Assembly (NCBI GenBank): GCA_000827265.1
Contig: KN834766.1
Span: 138,732 to 202,731, forward strand
Direction: 5' to 3'
DNA from: Collybiopsis luxurians FD-317 M1
Taxonomy: Eukaryota; Basidiomycota; Agaricomycetes; Agaricales; Omphalotaceae
DNA: 64,000 bases
Shown here: piece by piece, positions 26,631-38,381 of the stretch
Numbering within the stretch: the first letter of the stretch is position 1
Layout of the letters: every line of letters starts with the position of its first letter
Position numbers and translations under genes: made by a program
Notes under the pieces: model-generated
What the model was told of the DNA's origin: nothing
Database searches by the model: none
The model's input: only the letters and a program-made list of their open reading frames with translations

Positions 26631-28125
26631 TTATATCCTCCATACCCGAACGACACCGTCGAAATTGGCGATAAATATCCAGTTTCCATCGTGGGAAGTT
26701 ATACAGTTTCCCGAACCTATAGATCCAACTACATCTTCCCGGTGTTCAAATTGTCCCTTCCGGCCGGTTCCTGCATCGAAAGTGTATACACGACCGTCAG
26801 TTGTTTTGAAGATCAGCAGCCCCTTCGCTGTATACATGACGTTGCGCACTCCGATAAAGTGATCTATCATACTACCTTCTGCGGTACCCATTTGCCACTG
26901 CTGGAGAGAATCACCACCGCTCAGGACACTAAAAATTCGTAAGGAAGCATCTCCCGCTCCAGCAGCAAGTGTTTGCCCATCCGGAGAGAAGGATAGGCTG
27001 CGAACCCAGTTTTTATATCCTTCAAAGGTGTGAACTAGTTCTCCGCTTTCGACATTCCACAGTCGAACTTTTTGATCGCTCGCTCCGGTGGCCATCATCG
27101 AGCTGTCCGGTGAAAAAGCAGCTTTCCACGACTGGTTAGTAGCACCAGTCAACATATGGATGAGCTCCCCGTTTACTGCATTCCAGATCCGAACGGGCTT
27201 ATCCCAACAAGAAGTCCCAATGACTCGATTATTGGGGCTGAATTCTGTCCACAAGATCGGGTCAGCATGGTCTTGGAGTCGGAACCGTTCCTGAAGAGAG
27301 TCGACAGCGATAACCGAGATGTAGTGGTCGGGTCTCGATGCGAATACAAGTAGAGAAGAACCGTCTGGGCTGAAAGTTCGACGTCTTACGCGTCCCTGGA
27401 GGATCCGACCCTGTTGGATTTCGATTTGCAGTTGTGTATTGCGCAGGATTTTATCGAAGCTTTCAGTTATGTTGTGGCTGTCACAAGTATCTTGAGACCA
27501 CTGCGTAAGCACGCCGGCAGCTGCACGACTGGCAGTCTCGGCAGCAAGTGGTATGTGATCTTCCACTTCCCCTTCTTCGGCATCGAGATCCCATACTCTG
27601 ACGGTGTTGGTAACCATTCGACCGTCTAGGTACGCTCCGCTACTTACAAGATACCCACTACCTTTTCCATTTTGAAAATTGGGCTGAAATTCCACGAAGC
27701 CAACCTTCCAGCCTCCATGCCCCGATCGAAGTATTCGTTTGAGCTGAATACTCGGTCCTTTACTGCTATCACCATCCGGATTTGTAGGGTAGTCAAGCGT
27801 GTATATGTGGATGTCGGGGCCTACAGTAACAGAAAGGAAGTGGTCATCATCGCTAGTGGAGAGATGCTTGCGTCCTCCAGGCCCACTGAAGGAGTCCGAG
27901 GGATCCAAGATCTGCGACGAGAAGTCAATCCGACTTAATTCGGAACCCCACTGTTTCGGATGTCCAGGGAACCATGATGCCGGTTCTCCCTCCATCTCGA
28001 AATCATGCTTTAAATGAGGACGGAACTTTGCAAGATATTCTTGAGATGATATGGCGCTACAGTGGTGTCAGAAACTCAATGGGGAGCTTGAAAGCTTGCT
28101 TTTTAAATCAAACTTACACAGGCAT
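26631..28125 (-). CDS. WD40-repeat protein, paralogue 1
   Basis: A tiny first exon (28118-28125: ATG CCT GT) joins after a 61-bp intron to one long exon (26631-28056), giving 477 residues. The N-terminal region has EYLAKFRPHL and HPKQWGSE. WD-type blades follow, with SVTVGPDIHIY, VRVWDLD, TEFSPNNRVIGTSCWDKPVRIW, AAFSPDSSMMATGASDQKVRLW, SLSFSPDGQTLAAGAGDASLRIF and a final VRVW. Blades of this kind form a beta-propeller used as a protein-binding platform. No catalytic or NACHT domain is attached. Three relatives occur at 36.4, 55.9 and 63.4 kb; this one is the most diverged and lies outside the inverted duplication. Role unknown. The start was chosen because the 8-bp exon places an ATG in frame, whereas the first ATG inside the long exon would cut off conserved sequence. 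Confidence 0.82.
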
Positions 28126-29021
28126 TGGGAAGCTAGGGAACGGAACAGAACAAGTTGCAGGTCAATAAAAAAGGAAGCCAGTTTGTAAAGTCGATAGTAA
28201 CTGCGCAACTGATATTTCTGCTATTTAGTGATCGCTCTCCAATTTCGTCATCTTCCCAGCTGACTAGAAATATGTATGTAGCAAGATCAATGCATCTGAA
28301 AACTTGACTCAAGCTACTGAGCGCTGCGCAGATGGCGGGAAGTGGCCGGTAACTTCGTAGTGCCGATTTAGCGCCTGAATCAATACGCAGTGCACAGTAT
28401 TTCTCGCAAATGGAAAGCTGGCTTCGGGATCCCAGAGCACTGATAATCTCACCCGCTCAGTCGCGAGCAGATCCTGCCAGATTTACTTATGACGGCCCGG
28501 GATGGAACGGCTGGTCAGGCAGTTTCATCCTAGCGGCAATCCCCACCTCAAGCTTATCTATAATAGTCTTTGGCATTATATAACTCAATTTAATCTCTTG
28601 TTAATAGTCAGGCTGTGTATCAGAGTAAGCGGATGCTTTCAGCATGGTCAAAAACCTAAAATCCAATATTTTTGTTGTCCATCAGCGTGCTTCGGTCTGC
28701 TCCTCCGTGCTTTTACTGGGTGCTCCTCACTCTGAATCCGAGTGAACTCAGACCTTGCTTTCTAAAGATACGGTCTCAGTCACAGAGGATGCGGGAAGAG
28801 TTCAGGCTTTCATGGCTCCTTGACTATGTATTCTGGAGGTTGCATGCATAATGAAAAACTTCTAGGATTGGATCCGCAGGACGGCGAAGCTATATCTCCC
28901 CCGCTGCAGTTAGTAGAAGGGGTGAGAAGTAGGAAAAGCAAGGGAGGAAGAGGAAGATGACAGAAGCTTCAAGTCATTGACCGGGCCGGTGTTGATGGCA
29001 ACAAGGAAAAAATATGAAAGG
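28126..29021. other. no gene recognised; promoter side of WD40 paralogue 1
   Basis: No supported frame. Sequence character changes to repeat-like, GC-poor DNA from about 28900. Confidence 0.4.
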
Positions 29022-29422
29022 TAGCAGATGGGCTGACTCTACTAGATTCAAATTGTATAAAATATCTATGTCGTTTGCCCTTGTATGTTCAAGGGTGAAT
29101 ATGGACAGGCTTGCAGATCCTCCACTTGATACCTGAGTACTTAGTCAGAATCATGAACATTTAGCAAGTTCCCTCTTCCTCTTCCTTTCTCTCATCAGGA
29201 AAAAGTCCCCTAAGTCCAGGTTGCCCAGAGATATCCCCCAAATCCTGGACAGTCTCACAGCCCCTGGGCTCCCTGAGAGCCCTGAGGCTGCTTGAAATCA
29301 TCCCCAGGGCTCCCCAGGGCACCCTCAGGGTTCTCAGGCACCCCAGGGATTCTGAGGGATTCTGAGGCTATTCAGGATTTGGGGGGTATCTCTGGGCAAC
29401 CTGGACTTAAGGGACTTTTCCT
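29022..29422. repeat. 400-bp direct repeat, copy A
   Basis: Nearly identical to 30385-30784: only a few substitutions and one extra A. The right-hand 226 bp are the MITE-like element. Sequence diverges completely after the element's right end in both copies, so the element end is the edge of homology. Confidence 0.85.
29197..29422. mobile_element. MITE-like element with ~50-bp terminal inverted repeats, copy A
   Basis: The 226-bp element begins AGGAAAAAGTCCCCTAAG and ends with the inverse of nearly the same sequence. Inverted repeats of about 50 bp flank a GC-rich centre with CCCCAGGG-type words. It encodes nothing. A second copy lies at 30559-30784. No clear target-site duplication is visible. 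Confidence 0.7.
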
Positions 29423-30364
29423 GATGTGCTATACAAGGCTGAGCAGCAGAGTGGCCTACATGAATAACAAGACCCAGGGTGCTCAGTTAAACATGTTCAG
29501 AGAAGCACATCTTAAGTCACTGTTTAGGCTCTCCAAGTTCAATTCATGATCATTCACATACCTCAATAATATGAAATGGGTTAGCATCATGAATGTCAAC
29601 AATGCAGTAGAAGATCCTGTCATGACAATCTGAGCATCAGTAGCCTCGAGTGTCTTCTGTATCAAACTTTGCACCACATTGACAGTTTTCACTATAGGTG
29701 CCTCTACTCTCATGGCAGGGAAGCTCCTGAATATATGCATTAATATAAAACAAGATGAGCCTTGTTAATCCACACCACCCAAATATGGCCATGGGCATAA
29801 AAAGTGGTTTATCCACTGGCCTTCCCTGGCCATGACTCTCCAGTTAAACACCTGTTTCACCTTGTTTAACAAGGTTAATCCAAGAAGTACTGGCCCCCCC
29901 TGGCCATGACTCTCTAGTTAAACAAGGTTAATCCAAGGTTCTCTTCTTGTATAACAGGTGTTAAACTCAATTGAATGGGTTAAACTCAGGTTAAACCCTT
30001 CTTATGCAAGGTTAAACCACACTCATAAAAGGTTAAACACTCAGGTTAAATCACACTAATAAAGCTGTTCAAGAAGAAAAACTGCATAGTATTTTCAAAA
30101 GGTAATTAACACTACAAAAAATTAAAATCACATCCCAAGGAGTTTGTCAACCTGTTCCTCAATCCAAGCTTGGATCTTTTGACTGAACAAGCTGCATCAC
30201 ATTCCACCTCATTAGTGCCTCATTTATTTTGGACCCTGCGAGTCAGCGACTGTGAGGTGGATGCCTCAGAAGCACTGAAAGGATCTGCAGGAGGCTGGAA
30301 AAGAGTATCAAGAGACAGTGAAGCAGGAGGAACTGGTGAGAGTGGCACTATGGCTGCACCAGGT
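29423..30364. other. non-coding repeat DNA with a GGTTAAAC motif array
   Basis: No supported gene. From 29843 to 30052 the words GGTTAAAC, AGTTAAAC or GTTTAAC recur about nine times, and a 40-bp block starting CTGGCCATGACTCTC occurs twice (about 29826 and 29899). Confidence 0.5.
29843..30052. repeat. irregular array of GGTTAAAC-like motifs
   Basis: About nine copies of a (A/G)GTTAAAC core in 210 bp, in both orientations and with variable spacing. Such clusters resemble subterminal transposase-binding repeats of DNA transposons, but no terminal repeat was found here. Confidence 0.5.
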
Positions 30365-30384
30365 NNNNNNNNNNNNNNNNNNNN
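30365..30384. other. assembly gap (20 N)
   Basis: Twenty unknown bases directly before the second 400-bp repeat copy. Confidence 0.99.
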
Positions 30385-30784
30385 TAGCAGATGGGCTGAC
30401 TCTACTAGATTCAAATTGTATAAATATCTATGTCGTTTGCCCTTGTATGTTCAAGGGTGAATATGGACAGGCTTACAGATCCTCCACTTGATACCTGAGT
30501 ACTTAGTCAGAATCATGAACATTTAGCAAGTTCCCTCTTCCTCTTCCTTTCTCTCATCAGGAAAAAGTCCCCTAAGTCCAGGTTGCCCAGAGATATCCCC
30601 CAAATCCTGGACAGTCTCACAGCCCCTGGGCTCCCTGAGAGCCCTGAGGCTGCTTGAAATCATCCCCAGGGCTCCCCAGGGCACCCTCAGGGTTCTCAGG
30701 CACCCCAGGGATTCTGAGGGATCCTGAGGCTATTCAGGATTTGGGGGGTATCTCTGGGCAACCTGGACTTAAGGGAATTTTCCT
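30385..30784. repeat. 400-bp direct repeat, copy B
   Basis: Second copy of 29022-29422. Its left edge is the assembly gap, so its true left extent is unknown. Confidence 0.85.
30559..30784. mobile_element. MITE-like element, copy B
   Basis: Same length (226 bp) and terminal inverted repeats as the copy at 29197-29422. The right flank differs (CATTCTG against GATGTGC). Confidence 0.7.
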
Positions 30785-31339
30785 CATTCTGCCACTAACA
30801 AGTTTTGTAATCAGCTCAAAATTGGTTCAAGAGAAACCTGAATGTTGGTTCAAACTACACCACTGGCATGCTTCTCATAACTTTGAGTCTTCTATAGGAA
30901 GACTAGTACTGAAAGTATAACCAATTTCACTCCCTGAATGAAATGCAGAGACAAGCCTCAAAGGGAGCAATTACTTGGAGCATGCAAAAGCATGCAAGTA
31001 GGTGTCCCATACTACTATATGATGCTGTTTGGGCACTTCGGAGAACCTATACTACCTAACTGAACTGTCAAAATTGACCGAAACTGAAATGTCAAAATTG
31101 AATTGATTGACAACATTGAAAAACAATGAACAAACCCTGCTAAAGGGAAAATTGAATGACCAATCTTGGAACATTTGCACCAGGGCAGTGGCCCATGCAA
31201 AGTGTCTTCTGAATACTATTGAGGGTACTGATCCGGAGCCAATGACAGGACTCCCAAATAGTTAAGTGTGGAAGGTTTGGGTTGACATATGAGATGAGTG
31301 TATACATTGTAGGTGAGGCACATGTATGATAATCAGTTT

Positions 31340-31514
31340 GATAAATCTATAGCCTATGTAAGTACACGAATGCCTCAGAACAACAGATAAGTTCTCTTCA
31401 TTACCTATAGTCTATGTAAGTACAAGAATGCTATAGATAATCTGTAAGTATACATATGCGAAAGGAGGAATAAACAAGGTAATGCACCCTCAGAACAACA
31501 GATAAGTTCTGAGG
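31340..31514. repeat. short duplicated words and a perfect 9-bp stem hairpin
   Basis: TAGCCTATGTAAGTACA-like and CAGAACAACAGATAAGTTCT words each occur twice. The second CAGAAC copy forms CCTCAGAAC, a 9-base loop and GTTCTGAGG (31488-31514). Confidence 0.6.
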
Positions 31515-32244
31515 GGCAGAAATATGGAATGGCAGTTATATAAGTGGAAAGTAGGACTAAAGAAAAGGAGAAGGATAAAATATGAAGCCTAGACAGTAAC
31601 TATGCTGTGATATCTGCACGGAATCAGATATGCAAACTTCACTCGTAGTGCAACGCCGTGCCACAGGACACCACACAGCCACATGACCGTAGATGCGTAC
31701 TACACATCACCAGACATGTTTGTTCCAACACAGCTGCATCATGCTTCTGATTATGAGATTGATCCATCAGGACTGTGGACTCATCTTTGCAGTGTTCACT
31801 TGACGCCTAGTGGGCCAATGCTAACGTGTGGCGGTACTCGTGCCCATTTTGAGTAAAGTATAGGTCTGAATGTCTTGAACAAGTCTAAAGTATAGCAAAG
31901 CGGCAAAAGTTCAGAATTGCTCAGTTTCACTTAGGTTACCCCAGGTCCAATTTTCACTGGGGATCAGCAGACACAATGCATGTTGGATCATGGCATGCAG
32001 TGACTGACTTGTGAGACATCATATGCATCATAGGACACATGGATAAGGCATTATTTATTTCAGATCATGCCCATTTTGAGACATCATAGACATTTGTATC
32101 ATGAGCTATGATTCGGTGTGATCAATGCCGCCTTGATTCCATTAGATTAGGTCTTCTGACGAAGTTGACTGAATTGTGATGCAATTACAATGACAGAAGT
32201 GCGTAGTATTTACCTATTTCCCCTATTCAATTTGAGTAATGAAG

Positions 32245-32345
32245 AATGAGAATAACATAAAGTTGCCTGTTAAGGATCAGGCACAGAATTCACCACCTCT
32301 AAAACTCGGCATTTCATTTCATTCCATGCACTCGTAACAAGGAAT
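32245..32345. repeat. ~100-bp segment repeated inverted at 48305-48410
   Basis: Shared words include TTGCCTGT, GGATCAGGCACA and AACTCGGCATT, then CATTCCATGCACTC and TAAC, in the same order on the opposite strand at 48.3 kb. Likely pieces of one dispersed element. Confidence 0.6.
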
Positions 32346-33337
32346 CTAACCTTGGAGCGCTTACAGAAGCTTAGAGCGAGATGTGCTGTTTGCAAAGTAT
32401 TGTGTATATTGGAACTTGCAAAAGGTTGATATCTTACTTTGCCTGGTCCATTACGGCCCCACCCAACCTCTTCAGACAACAAAGTCTTGTCAATCATTTG
32501 AGTTGAATTGCTCCTCTGTGACACTTAGGTAATCCAAAACATGGAACATAATGGAATTGCATGTATCGAACCAGTTGGTCTACCTGTCCCTTGTTAGGCA
32601 TAAGGTTACACATGCCTATACCCCATTTCTGGGACCATGTTACCCTGGTTTGGTCGGCAAGGCAACTGTAGCGGCGCTGCCGCTACATCTTAACTCCCTG
32701 CCCTTAGATATACTTCGGCTTTCAACTGTGCTGATTTTCCAGCAGATGTAATTCTGACAGGCCTCAAGGTTGACCCTATTTTATATCTAAAAGATATTGA
32801 ACCCACAAAGGGGTAGAGTGAAGCCGATGCCCACTCGATGGCAACTTGTGAGCCCCATCATTGCATTTGTTTTTGTGATGACTGTCTTGGTCTTTAAAGA
32901 TGAGCCTGAACTATTCACCAAGGTGCCTCTATGTCTACAGCTAGTGGCAATGCGGAATGCAGATGAAGTAGTAATGCAAGCACTCAAGGAATTTGAGAAA
33001 GTCTTACCTCTGCGAAATTAGAGTATATATGTGAATTAATCCGATGATATTCTGCTTAAGTTCAGCTAGCTTTGATCTTGCCCCAAGTAGTAACAGAAGA
33101 AGCTCGATGAACAATTCATGGACATAATAAACTTAAAGTAGTTTTCAAAACATGGTACTCCATTGAATTCCAAAAAGCCTTAAAAGAGAAACAGCACAGG
33201 AGATCTCAAGTTCAGCTAGTGTGTCGGTGAAGGTTGATACTTGAAACTGATTCATTTCACAGAAAGTTCAAATTTACAATTGCTTAATTAACTAGGGTGC
33301 TACTACGTCACTGTATATGGGAGCTGGAGCTGTAGCT

Positions 33338-34970
33338 TCAATCCACCGTTGGAATGTGATGGTAAGGAGTAAATTCCAATACTACATCATGTCCTCCATT
33401 GGGGTGGACAAACTGCAGTCCTGATAGCTGTGATGGGGTTGAATATTCCTTGGTGTATGTATCGTTGCGCAAATTCAGCATCATATGTGACATTAAGACG
33501 CTGGACAACCTGTAACAATTAAAAAAAAGAGAGAGATTTAATTGTATCTGCCTTTATAGCCATTGCAGAGTTCAGACTCACATCGATATGAGAAGGGTTA
33601 ACATCTGCTTAACTATGTTCTGATGTCAGCTGAATAAGTGCCACACAGTCAAACTGGATTATTTTGAAACTCCTACTGGACCAAACTAGGGAGAATTTCC
33701 TTCATTGAGCTTTAACCAAAAAAAAAAAAAACCTACAGCAAGAACAAAAATATTTGACAATGTAATTACAGTGATGATTCCAAAGTACATGAGACCTTTG
33801 AAGCAGAATCTCACGAGTAAATACAAGAAAATGACTTTCTCATTCACTCACCATCTCGCATGATAACAGCCCCCATCCCCATTCGAATGTATCTACTTCT
33901 ATACATATTAATTGTCTTCCAAGCTGTTAAAGAAAAGACGATGAGGTCAAAAATGAATAGTCCAACGCAAATGTAGGCATAATCTATTTTGAGTAAGAAT
34001 TGCGTTTGCAAAGATCATCGAAGCGGTCGAACGCACGAAGTCCTCTAAGTAATTCATGCTGAGTTATCTTCGGAAAACTAAATATAGTGGATAGCTTACT
34101 GAGATTCTGAAAGTACTGGTATATTGCCCATCTGAGCTGCAACCGATTGAGATTTGATGTCAGGTAAAGGTTGTCGATCTGTCAAAATTATCTGTACCTG
34201 TAGAGACCTTGTTTACCAGGCCCCGGCATATTGATATTTGGAATGCAAATACTGACCACAGCATTGCAGAACACACTCATGGCTAAAACACTCAGGAACA
34301 CCTTGATTGTTCTGCTTCCCCCATATAAAGCAGTGACTCGGAGAACAAAAAGGGCTGAGAGACAGTAACATCAATGGTGTAGAGCAACTCTGGAAAAGCC
34401 ACAATCATACTCATGACAGTGACCTCTAATAAGACCATAAATGGTTGTATATAGAGGTCTAGATAATGCCCTCTAACAATTCAGGAGCAGGTGAGTCCGC
34501 ACATAAATACTGCGGTGGGAAGGTATGGCTGACACTTACCCTAACAGTGGCTGCAGAAGTCAATACAAAGCCTCCAAGTAAACACTTGACTTAGGACTCA
34601 CATTATCCTGAATGACTGGCTCATTCCAGAAGTAAAGAACAAAAATAGGTATACTCCCAAAAAGGTTCAGATATCGATTAACAAAGAAGAGAATTGCTGG
34701 AAGCTTCTTGCAGTCGCGTTTCCAGAAGAATTCCACTTCCTGGTCCAAAGTGAGGATCCAATCGTAGATAGGAACCACTAGGAAGGTGGATGTATTAGAT
34801 AAACAGAGCTTACTGGACTCAAGTTTAGTACCCAGACGCACCAAATTGAATGAAGCCGAAGTAGTGTTCCCAATTCCTGATGAACAAAACAGTTAAACAA
34901 GCATTTGAGTAAGATCTCGAGATAGTCCATACATTTGAATTTGAACATCTTGTGGGTTCCACTGCGACAT
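33338..34970 (-). CDS. DUF6533-domain membrane protein, copy 1
   Basis: The start ATG at 34970 opens MSQWNPQDVQIQ. Short exons then give YDWILTLDQEVEFFWKRDC, the DUF6533 hallmark, a LFFVNRYLNLFGSIPIF helix, FVLRVTALYGGS, VFLSVLAMSVFCNAV, a DYAYIC helix with FIFDLIVFSLTAW, RMGMGAVIMRDG, and the C-terminal SHMMLNLRND, which is typical of the family. The last exon ends at 33338. The protein should cross the membrane several times; its function is unknown, as for the whole Agaricomycete family. I fixed the first and last exons well, but middle exon ends (about 34220-34560) are unsure. A near copy lies inverted at 61001-62630 and a broken copy at 45797-46880. A duplicated 102-bp block lies upstream of its start. 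Confidence 0.65.
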
Positions 34971-36410
34971 TACAGAGGGGTGCAGGCGTTGACAGCACTC
35001 TCGTAGGGTACGGGTTACTGGAGCGATTGGTGCGGGGTGTTTAATAGTCATTCAAACTGTATATAAAGATCCCCGTGTTCCGCGCAGCGCCGCTTTCTCA
35101 TTGGTCTGATATACAATGCTATAATTTAAGTGGGGTTCTTACCTTACGTTGCGCCCGGCTGGAGATAAAACCGCCCATATATCTAGTGGGGAGGTAAAGC
35201 GCTATTCGAAAGCATTACTTAGACGCTTTAAGTGGGGTTCTCATCTTACGTTGCGCCCGGCTGGAGATAAAACCGCCTATGTATCTAATGGAGAGGTAAA
35301 GTGTTACTTGAAAGCATTGCTTAGGCACTAAAGTTTATTTGGAAGTCGTTGCAACGCAGGTTCTCTACTCAGTAATTTTGCGTTATACGTCGCTGCATAC
35401 CTTGGCAGTCTCAATCGATGTAAACTTTTCCCAACAGGTTACCAAAAACCTCCACTGATGAAAGCTGCTGAATGAATGATGGGCAAAGCACAGTATAGTT
35501 ATGTACATGTACGGCCGCTCCAGCTCATGTCAAAAGGAATGTCATATTCTGATATTGGATTGTTATAAGCAACAAAATGAAGGGAGTTTCCGGTGAGGAA
35601 CTGCCAAGTATCATGTGGCGCATTTTTAAATTAAATGTCTAGCACATATTCTGGCATTGCATTGTTATAGGCAACAAAGTGAGGAGAGTTTCCGGTGAGG
35701 AATTGCCGAGTATCATGAGGCGCATTTATATATATATATAGTAAATAATCTTTAGCCGAGTTGTACGGGGTTTATCGGTACCGTCATCTTAGACTAGAAT
35801 AATACATATAGCAGATAGCTTGAAGCCGCTATGTCAGGATTCGGGAAGACCGATGCTGACCATTCATGACAATGTAGTCGCTTATCGGGTGTCGGAGGCT
35901 CTCTACCAAATCGGGAGGCTGTAATTATCATAAGAATTACGAGGCCGGAATGAAATGAAGGAATCGTTCTTATGGGCCGCGATTTTATCTGTTTTTTGTA
36001 TACATGGATGTATATTGCCAATGAGTAGGATAAAAGATGTGATACAGGATGAGATACATTCACTACTTACATACCAAGCTGTTGAGTCATCAAGTGTCAA
36101 TGGAATTATGTATTGAACATACTAAAAGGTATTGGCTACATATCATACGGAAGCCAAAGTCCCTCACCTATATGTCAACCAAGTCCCCGTCACTTGTTAA
36201 GGCATGCTGTTCTACGCTCGTCGAAAGATCCGAACCAGGACATTTGTGTTTATTGCATGTTACTATTCACTGACTGCCTCATCTTTTCTCAACTAAAACG
36301 AAATCCTTTCAAAACGATAAGTATTCAAGTGAGTACGCGCTATGATGAAATCTGGTCCAGTTTTCATGTATTCTAGCGTAGTACATCCAGTAAAATCCCA
36401 TTTGTCGATT
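34971..36410. other. intergenic part of arm 1 with tandem repeat
   Basis: Upstream region of the DUF6533 gene and downstream region of WD40 paralogue 2. No supported coding sequence. Two related blocks around 35560-35600 and 35650-35700 contain TTTCCGGTGAGGAA and are themselves a short duplication. Confidence 0.5.
35128..35333. repeat. 102-bp tandem repeat, two units, upstream of DUF6533 copy 1
   Basis: The unit starts AAGTGGGGTTCT and contains TTACGTTGCGCCCGGCTGG and ATAAAACCGCC. It occurs twice head to tail, 160 bp before the DUF6533 start codon. The same doublet is present in arm 2 at about 60638-60848, so the doubling predates the inverted duplication. A decayed single unit lies before the third copy near 47090. 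Confidence 0.85.
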
Positions 36411-37817
36411 CTATATCCCCCAGACCCGAACAGAGCCATCGAAATCGGCAGTAAAGAGCCATTTTCCGTCTCTCGAGGTTATGCAATTGCCGGTGCTTGA
36501 TAATCCAACCACGTCTGCCCCATGCTCAAATTTGCCCTTCTGGCCAGCTTTTGGATCAAAAATGTACACGCGACCATCTGTCGTTCCGAATATTAACACC
36601 CCCTGCGCGGTATACATGATGTTCCGCACTTCAATCCACATCCCTCTTAGACTACCTTCCCCGGCTCCCATTTGCCAGTGCTGGCCAGAATCACCACCGT
36701 TCATGACACTAAAAGTCCGTAGGGAAGCATCTCCTGCTCCAGCAGCAAGTGTTTTCCCATCTAGAGAGAAGGACAAGCTGCGAACCCAGTTTTTGTATCC
36801 CCCAAAGGTATGAATCAGCTCTCCGGTTTCGACATTCCACAGTCGAACTTTTTGATCCCCCGCTCCAGCGGCGATTATTTTGCTGTTAGGGGAAAAAGCA
36901 GCATTCCAGGACTGGTTGGTAGCGCCAGCCATTATATGGACAAGCTCTCCGTTTGCCGCATCCCAAACACGAACGGTCTTGTCCCAAGAAGATGTTCCGA
37001 TGAGTTTGTTATCGGGGCTGTACTCTGCCCACATGATTATGTCAGAGTGGCCTCGGAGCTGAAACCGTGCTCGAAGACTGTCGACAGCAATAACCGAGAT
37101 ACAATACTCAGGACCTGCTTCGAAAACGAGTAGAGAAGCCCCATCGCGGCTGAATGCCCGACGCTTTACATATCCCTGGAGAACTCGAGCCTGCTCAATG
37201 TCGATTCGCGTCTGCGCGACGCGCAAGACTTTTTCAAAACTTCGAGCTATGTCCTGATCGCCAAGAGCATCTTGAGGCCACTTTGCCTTGTGCTGAAGCA
37301 CGCTCGAGGCTGCACGACTAGCAGCATCAGCCGCAAGAGGTATGAGTCTTTCAGCTTCCATTTCTTCCGCGTCCAGATCCCACACTCTGACAGTATTGAT
37401 ATTTCTTCGATTGTCCAAGTACGCTCCGCTGCTCACTAGAATCCTACAAGTACCATTTCCATTGGGTTGAAACTCTGCGAAACCCACCTTTCCGCCTCCA
37501 TGCCCAGATCGAAGTACTTGTTTGAGCTGAATATGTGGGGCGTTGTCGCCAGTGGGAGTGGAAGCGTAGTCAATGTTGTAAATGTGAATGTCGGAGCCTA
37601 CGGTAACAGAAAGAAGGCGATCATCATCGCTGGTGGAGAGGTGCCGATTGATACCAAACCCAGGTATATCTGGAGATTCTGGTTCAAAATCGATCCGGGT
37701 TGCTTCTGAACCCCATTGCTTTGGATGGTCAGGGAGCCACGGAGCTGGTTTCCCGTCAATCTCAAGGTCATGTTCCAGATGAGGACGAAATTTTGCATAA
37801 TATTCTTGTGCCTTCAT
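36411..37817 (-). CDS. WD40-repeat protein, paralogue 2 (468 aa)
   Basis: One uninterrupted exon of 468 codons from MKAQEYYAKFRPHL. It has the same blade order as the other paralogues: [85 protein letters not shown] and a final SVRVWGI. A second, structural role in protein binding is likely; nothing catalytic is attached. Compared with paralogue 3 the 8-bp start exon upstream is deleted (sequence goes CCCGG|GTAGG), yet the intron borders around 37830-37890 survive and an ATG stands in frame where paralogue 3 has ATA, so translation probably now begins in the second exon. Its divergent neighbour at 38.4 kb is a broken copy of the small gene found intact at 54.8 kb. Confidence 0.85.
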   Translation of the reverse strand: MKAQEYYAKFRPHLEHDLEIDGKPAPWLPDHPKQWGSEATRIDFEPESPDIPGFGINRHLSTSDDDRLLSVTVGSDIHIYNIDYASTPTGDNAPHIQLKQVLRSGHGGGKVGFAEFQPNGNGTCRILVSSGAYLDNRRNINTVRVWDLDAEEMEAERLIPLAADAASRAASSVLQHKAKWPQDALGDQDIARSFEKVLRVAQTRIDIEQARVLQGYVKRRAFSRDGASLLVFEAGPEYCISVIAVDSLRARFQLRGHSDIIMWAEYSPDNKLIGTSSWDKTVRVWDAANGELVHIMAGATNQSWNAAFSPNSKIIAAGAGDQKVRLWNVETGELIHTFGGYKNWVRSLSFSLDGKTLAAGAGDASLRTFSVMNGGDSGQHWQMGAGEGSLRGMWIEVRNIMYTAQGVLIFGTTDGRVYIFDPKAGQKGKFEHGADVVGLSSTGNCITSRDGKWLFTADFDGSVRVWGI

Positions 37818-38381
37818 GCTGCTTGGCCTGCATACAGATGTGTGATTAGAAGTTCAGGACAGCTTTGGAGACAGCTCGTAAAACCTACCCGGGAATCCAG
37901 AAAATGGTACAGACTAGGTCGTGAAGGGTAAAAACATGGTAGTCGGCGCTATTGGCTGTGCAGCTGATCCTCCGACAGTTTTAGCGCCACCTCTCAGCTG
38001 ACTATGAAGGGATCACTGCACTCATGATCTGAGTCAACGACGTGGTCTCTTTTATTGAACGACTTGATAATGCTGCGCAGACGATGGGGGATAGTAACTC
38101 CAAGTAACATTTTGGCTCCCAACCTTGCCGTTCTTCTCAACTTAATCTAAATATGTTGATTTGGCTTACATTTACAAAATTCCCAGTTTGAGTAACGAGC
38201 TTGAATGAGGAAACCCGAGTCATCAAAAACATTAAACCGGCTCAAGTGTACTTCGTCCTGCCGTGTTCTCTTCCCAGAGATTCCGAGCTCCCCTTGCACG
38301 TTGTGAATACCCTTTCCAGTTGTTCGCTGTTTCCCTAGGCAAGGTTCTCTCCTCCAGAACAGATTTTTATCGCAAATCAAA

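Larger units (their letters stand above)
30785..33195. other. repeat-like non-coding DNA; no gene recognised
   Basis: Frames are short and motif-free. It contains a short repeat and hairpin at 31340-31514 and a 100-bp segment (about 32245-32345) that recurs inverted at about 48305-48410. Probably decayed transposon sequence. Confidence 0.4.

Noticed and set aside
29022..30784. LTR pair of a short retrotransposon
   Set aside because: The 400-bp repeats lack TG...CA ends, primer-binding site and coding interior. Half of each copy is a palindromic MITE-like element, and one edge is an assembly gap.
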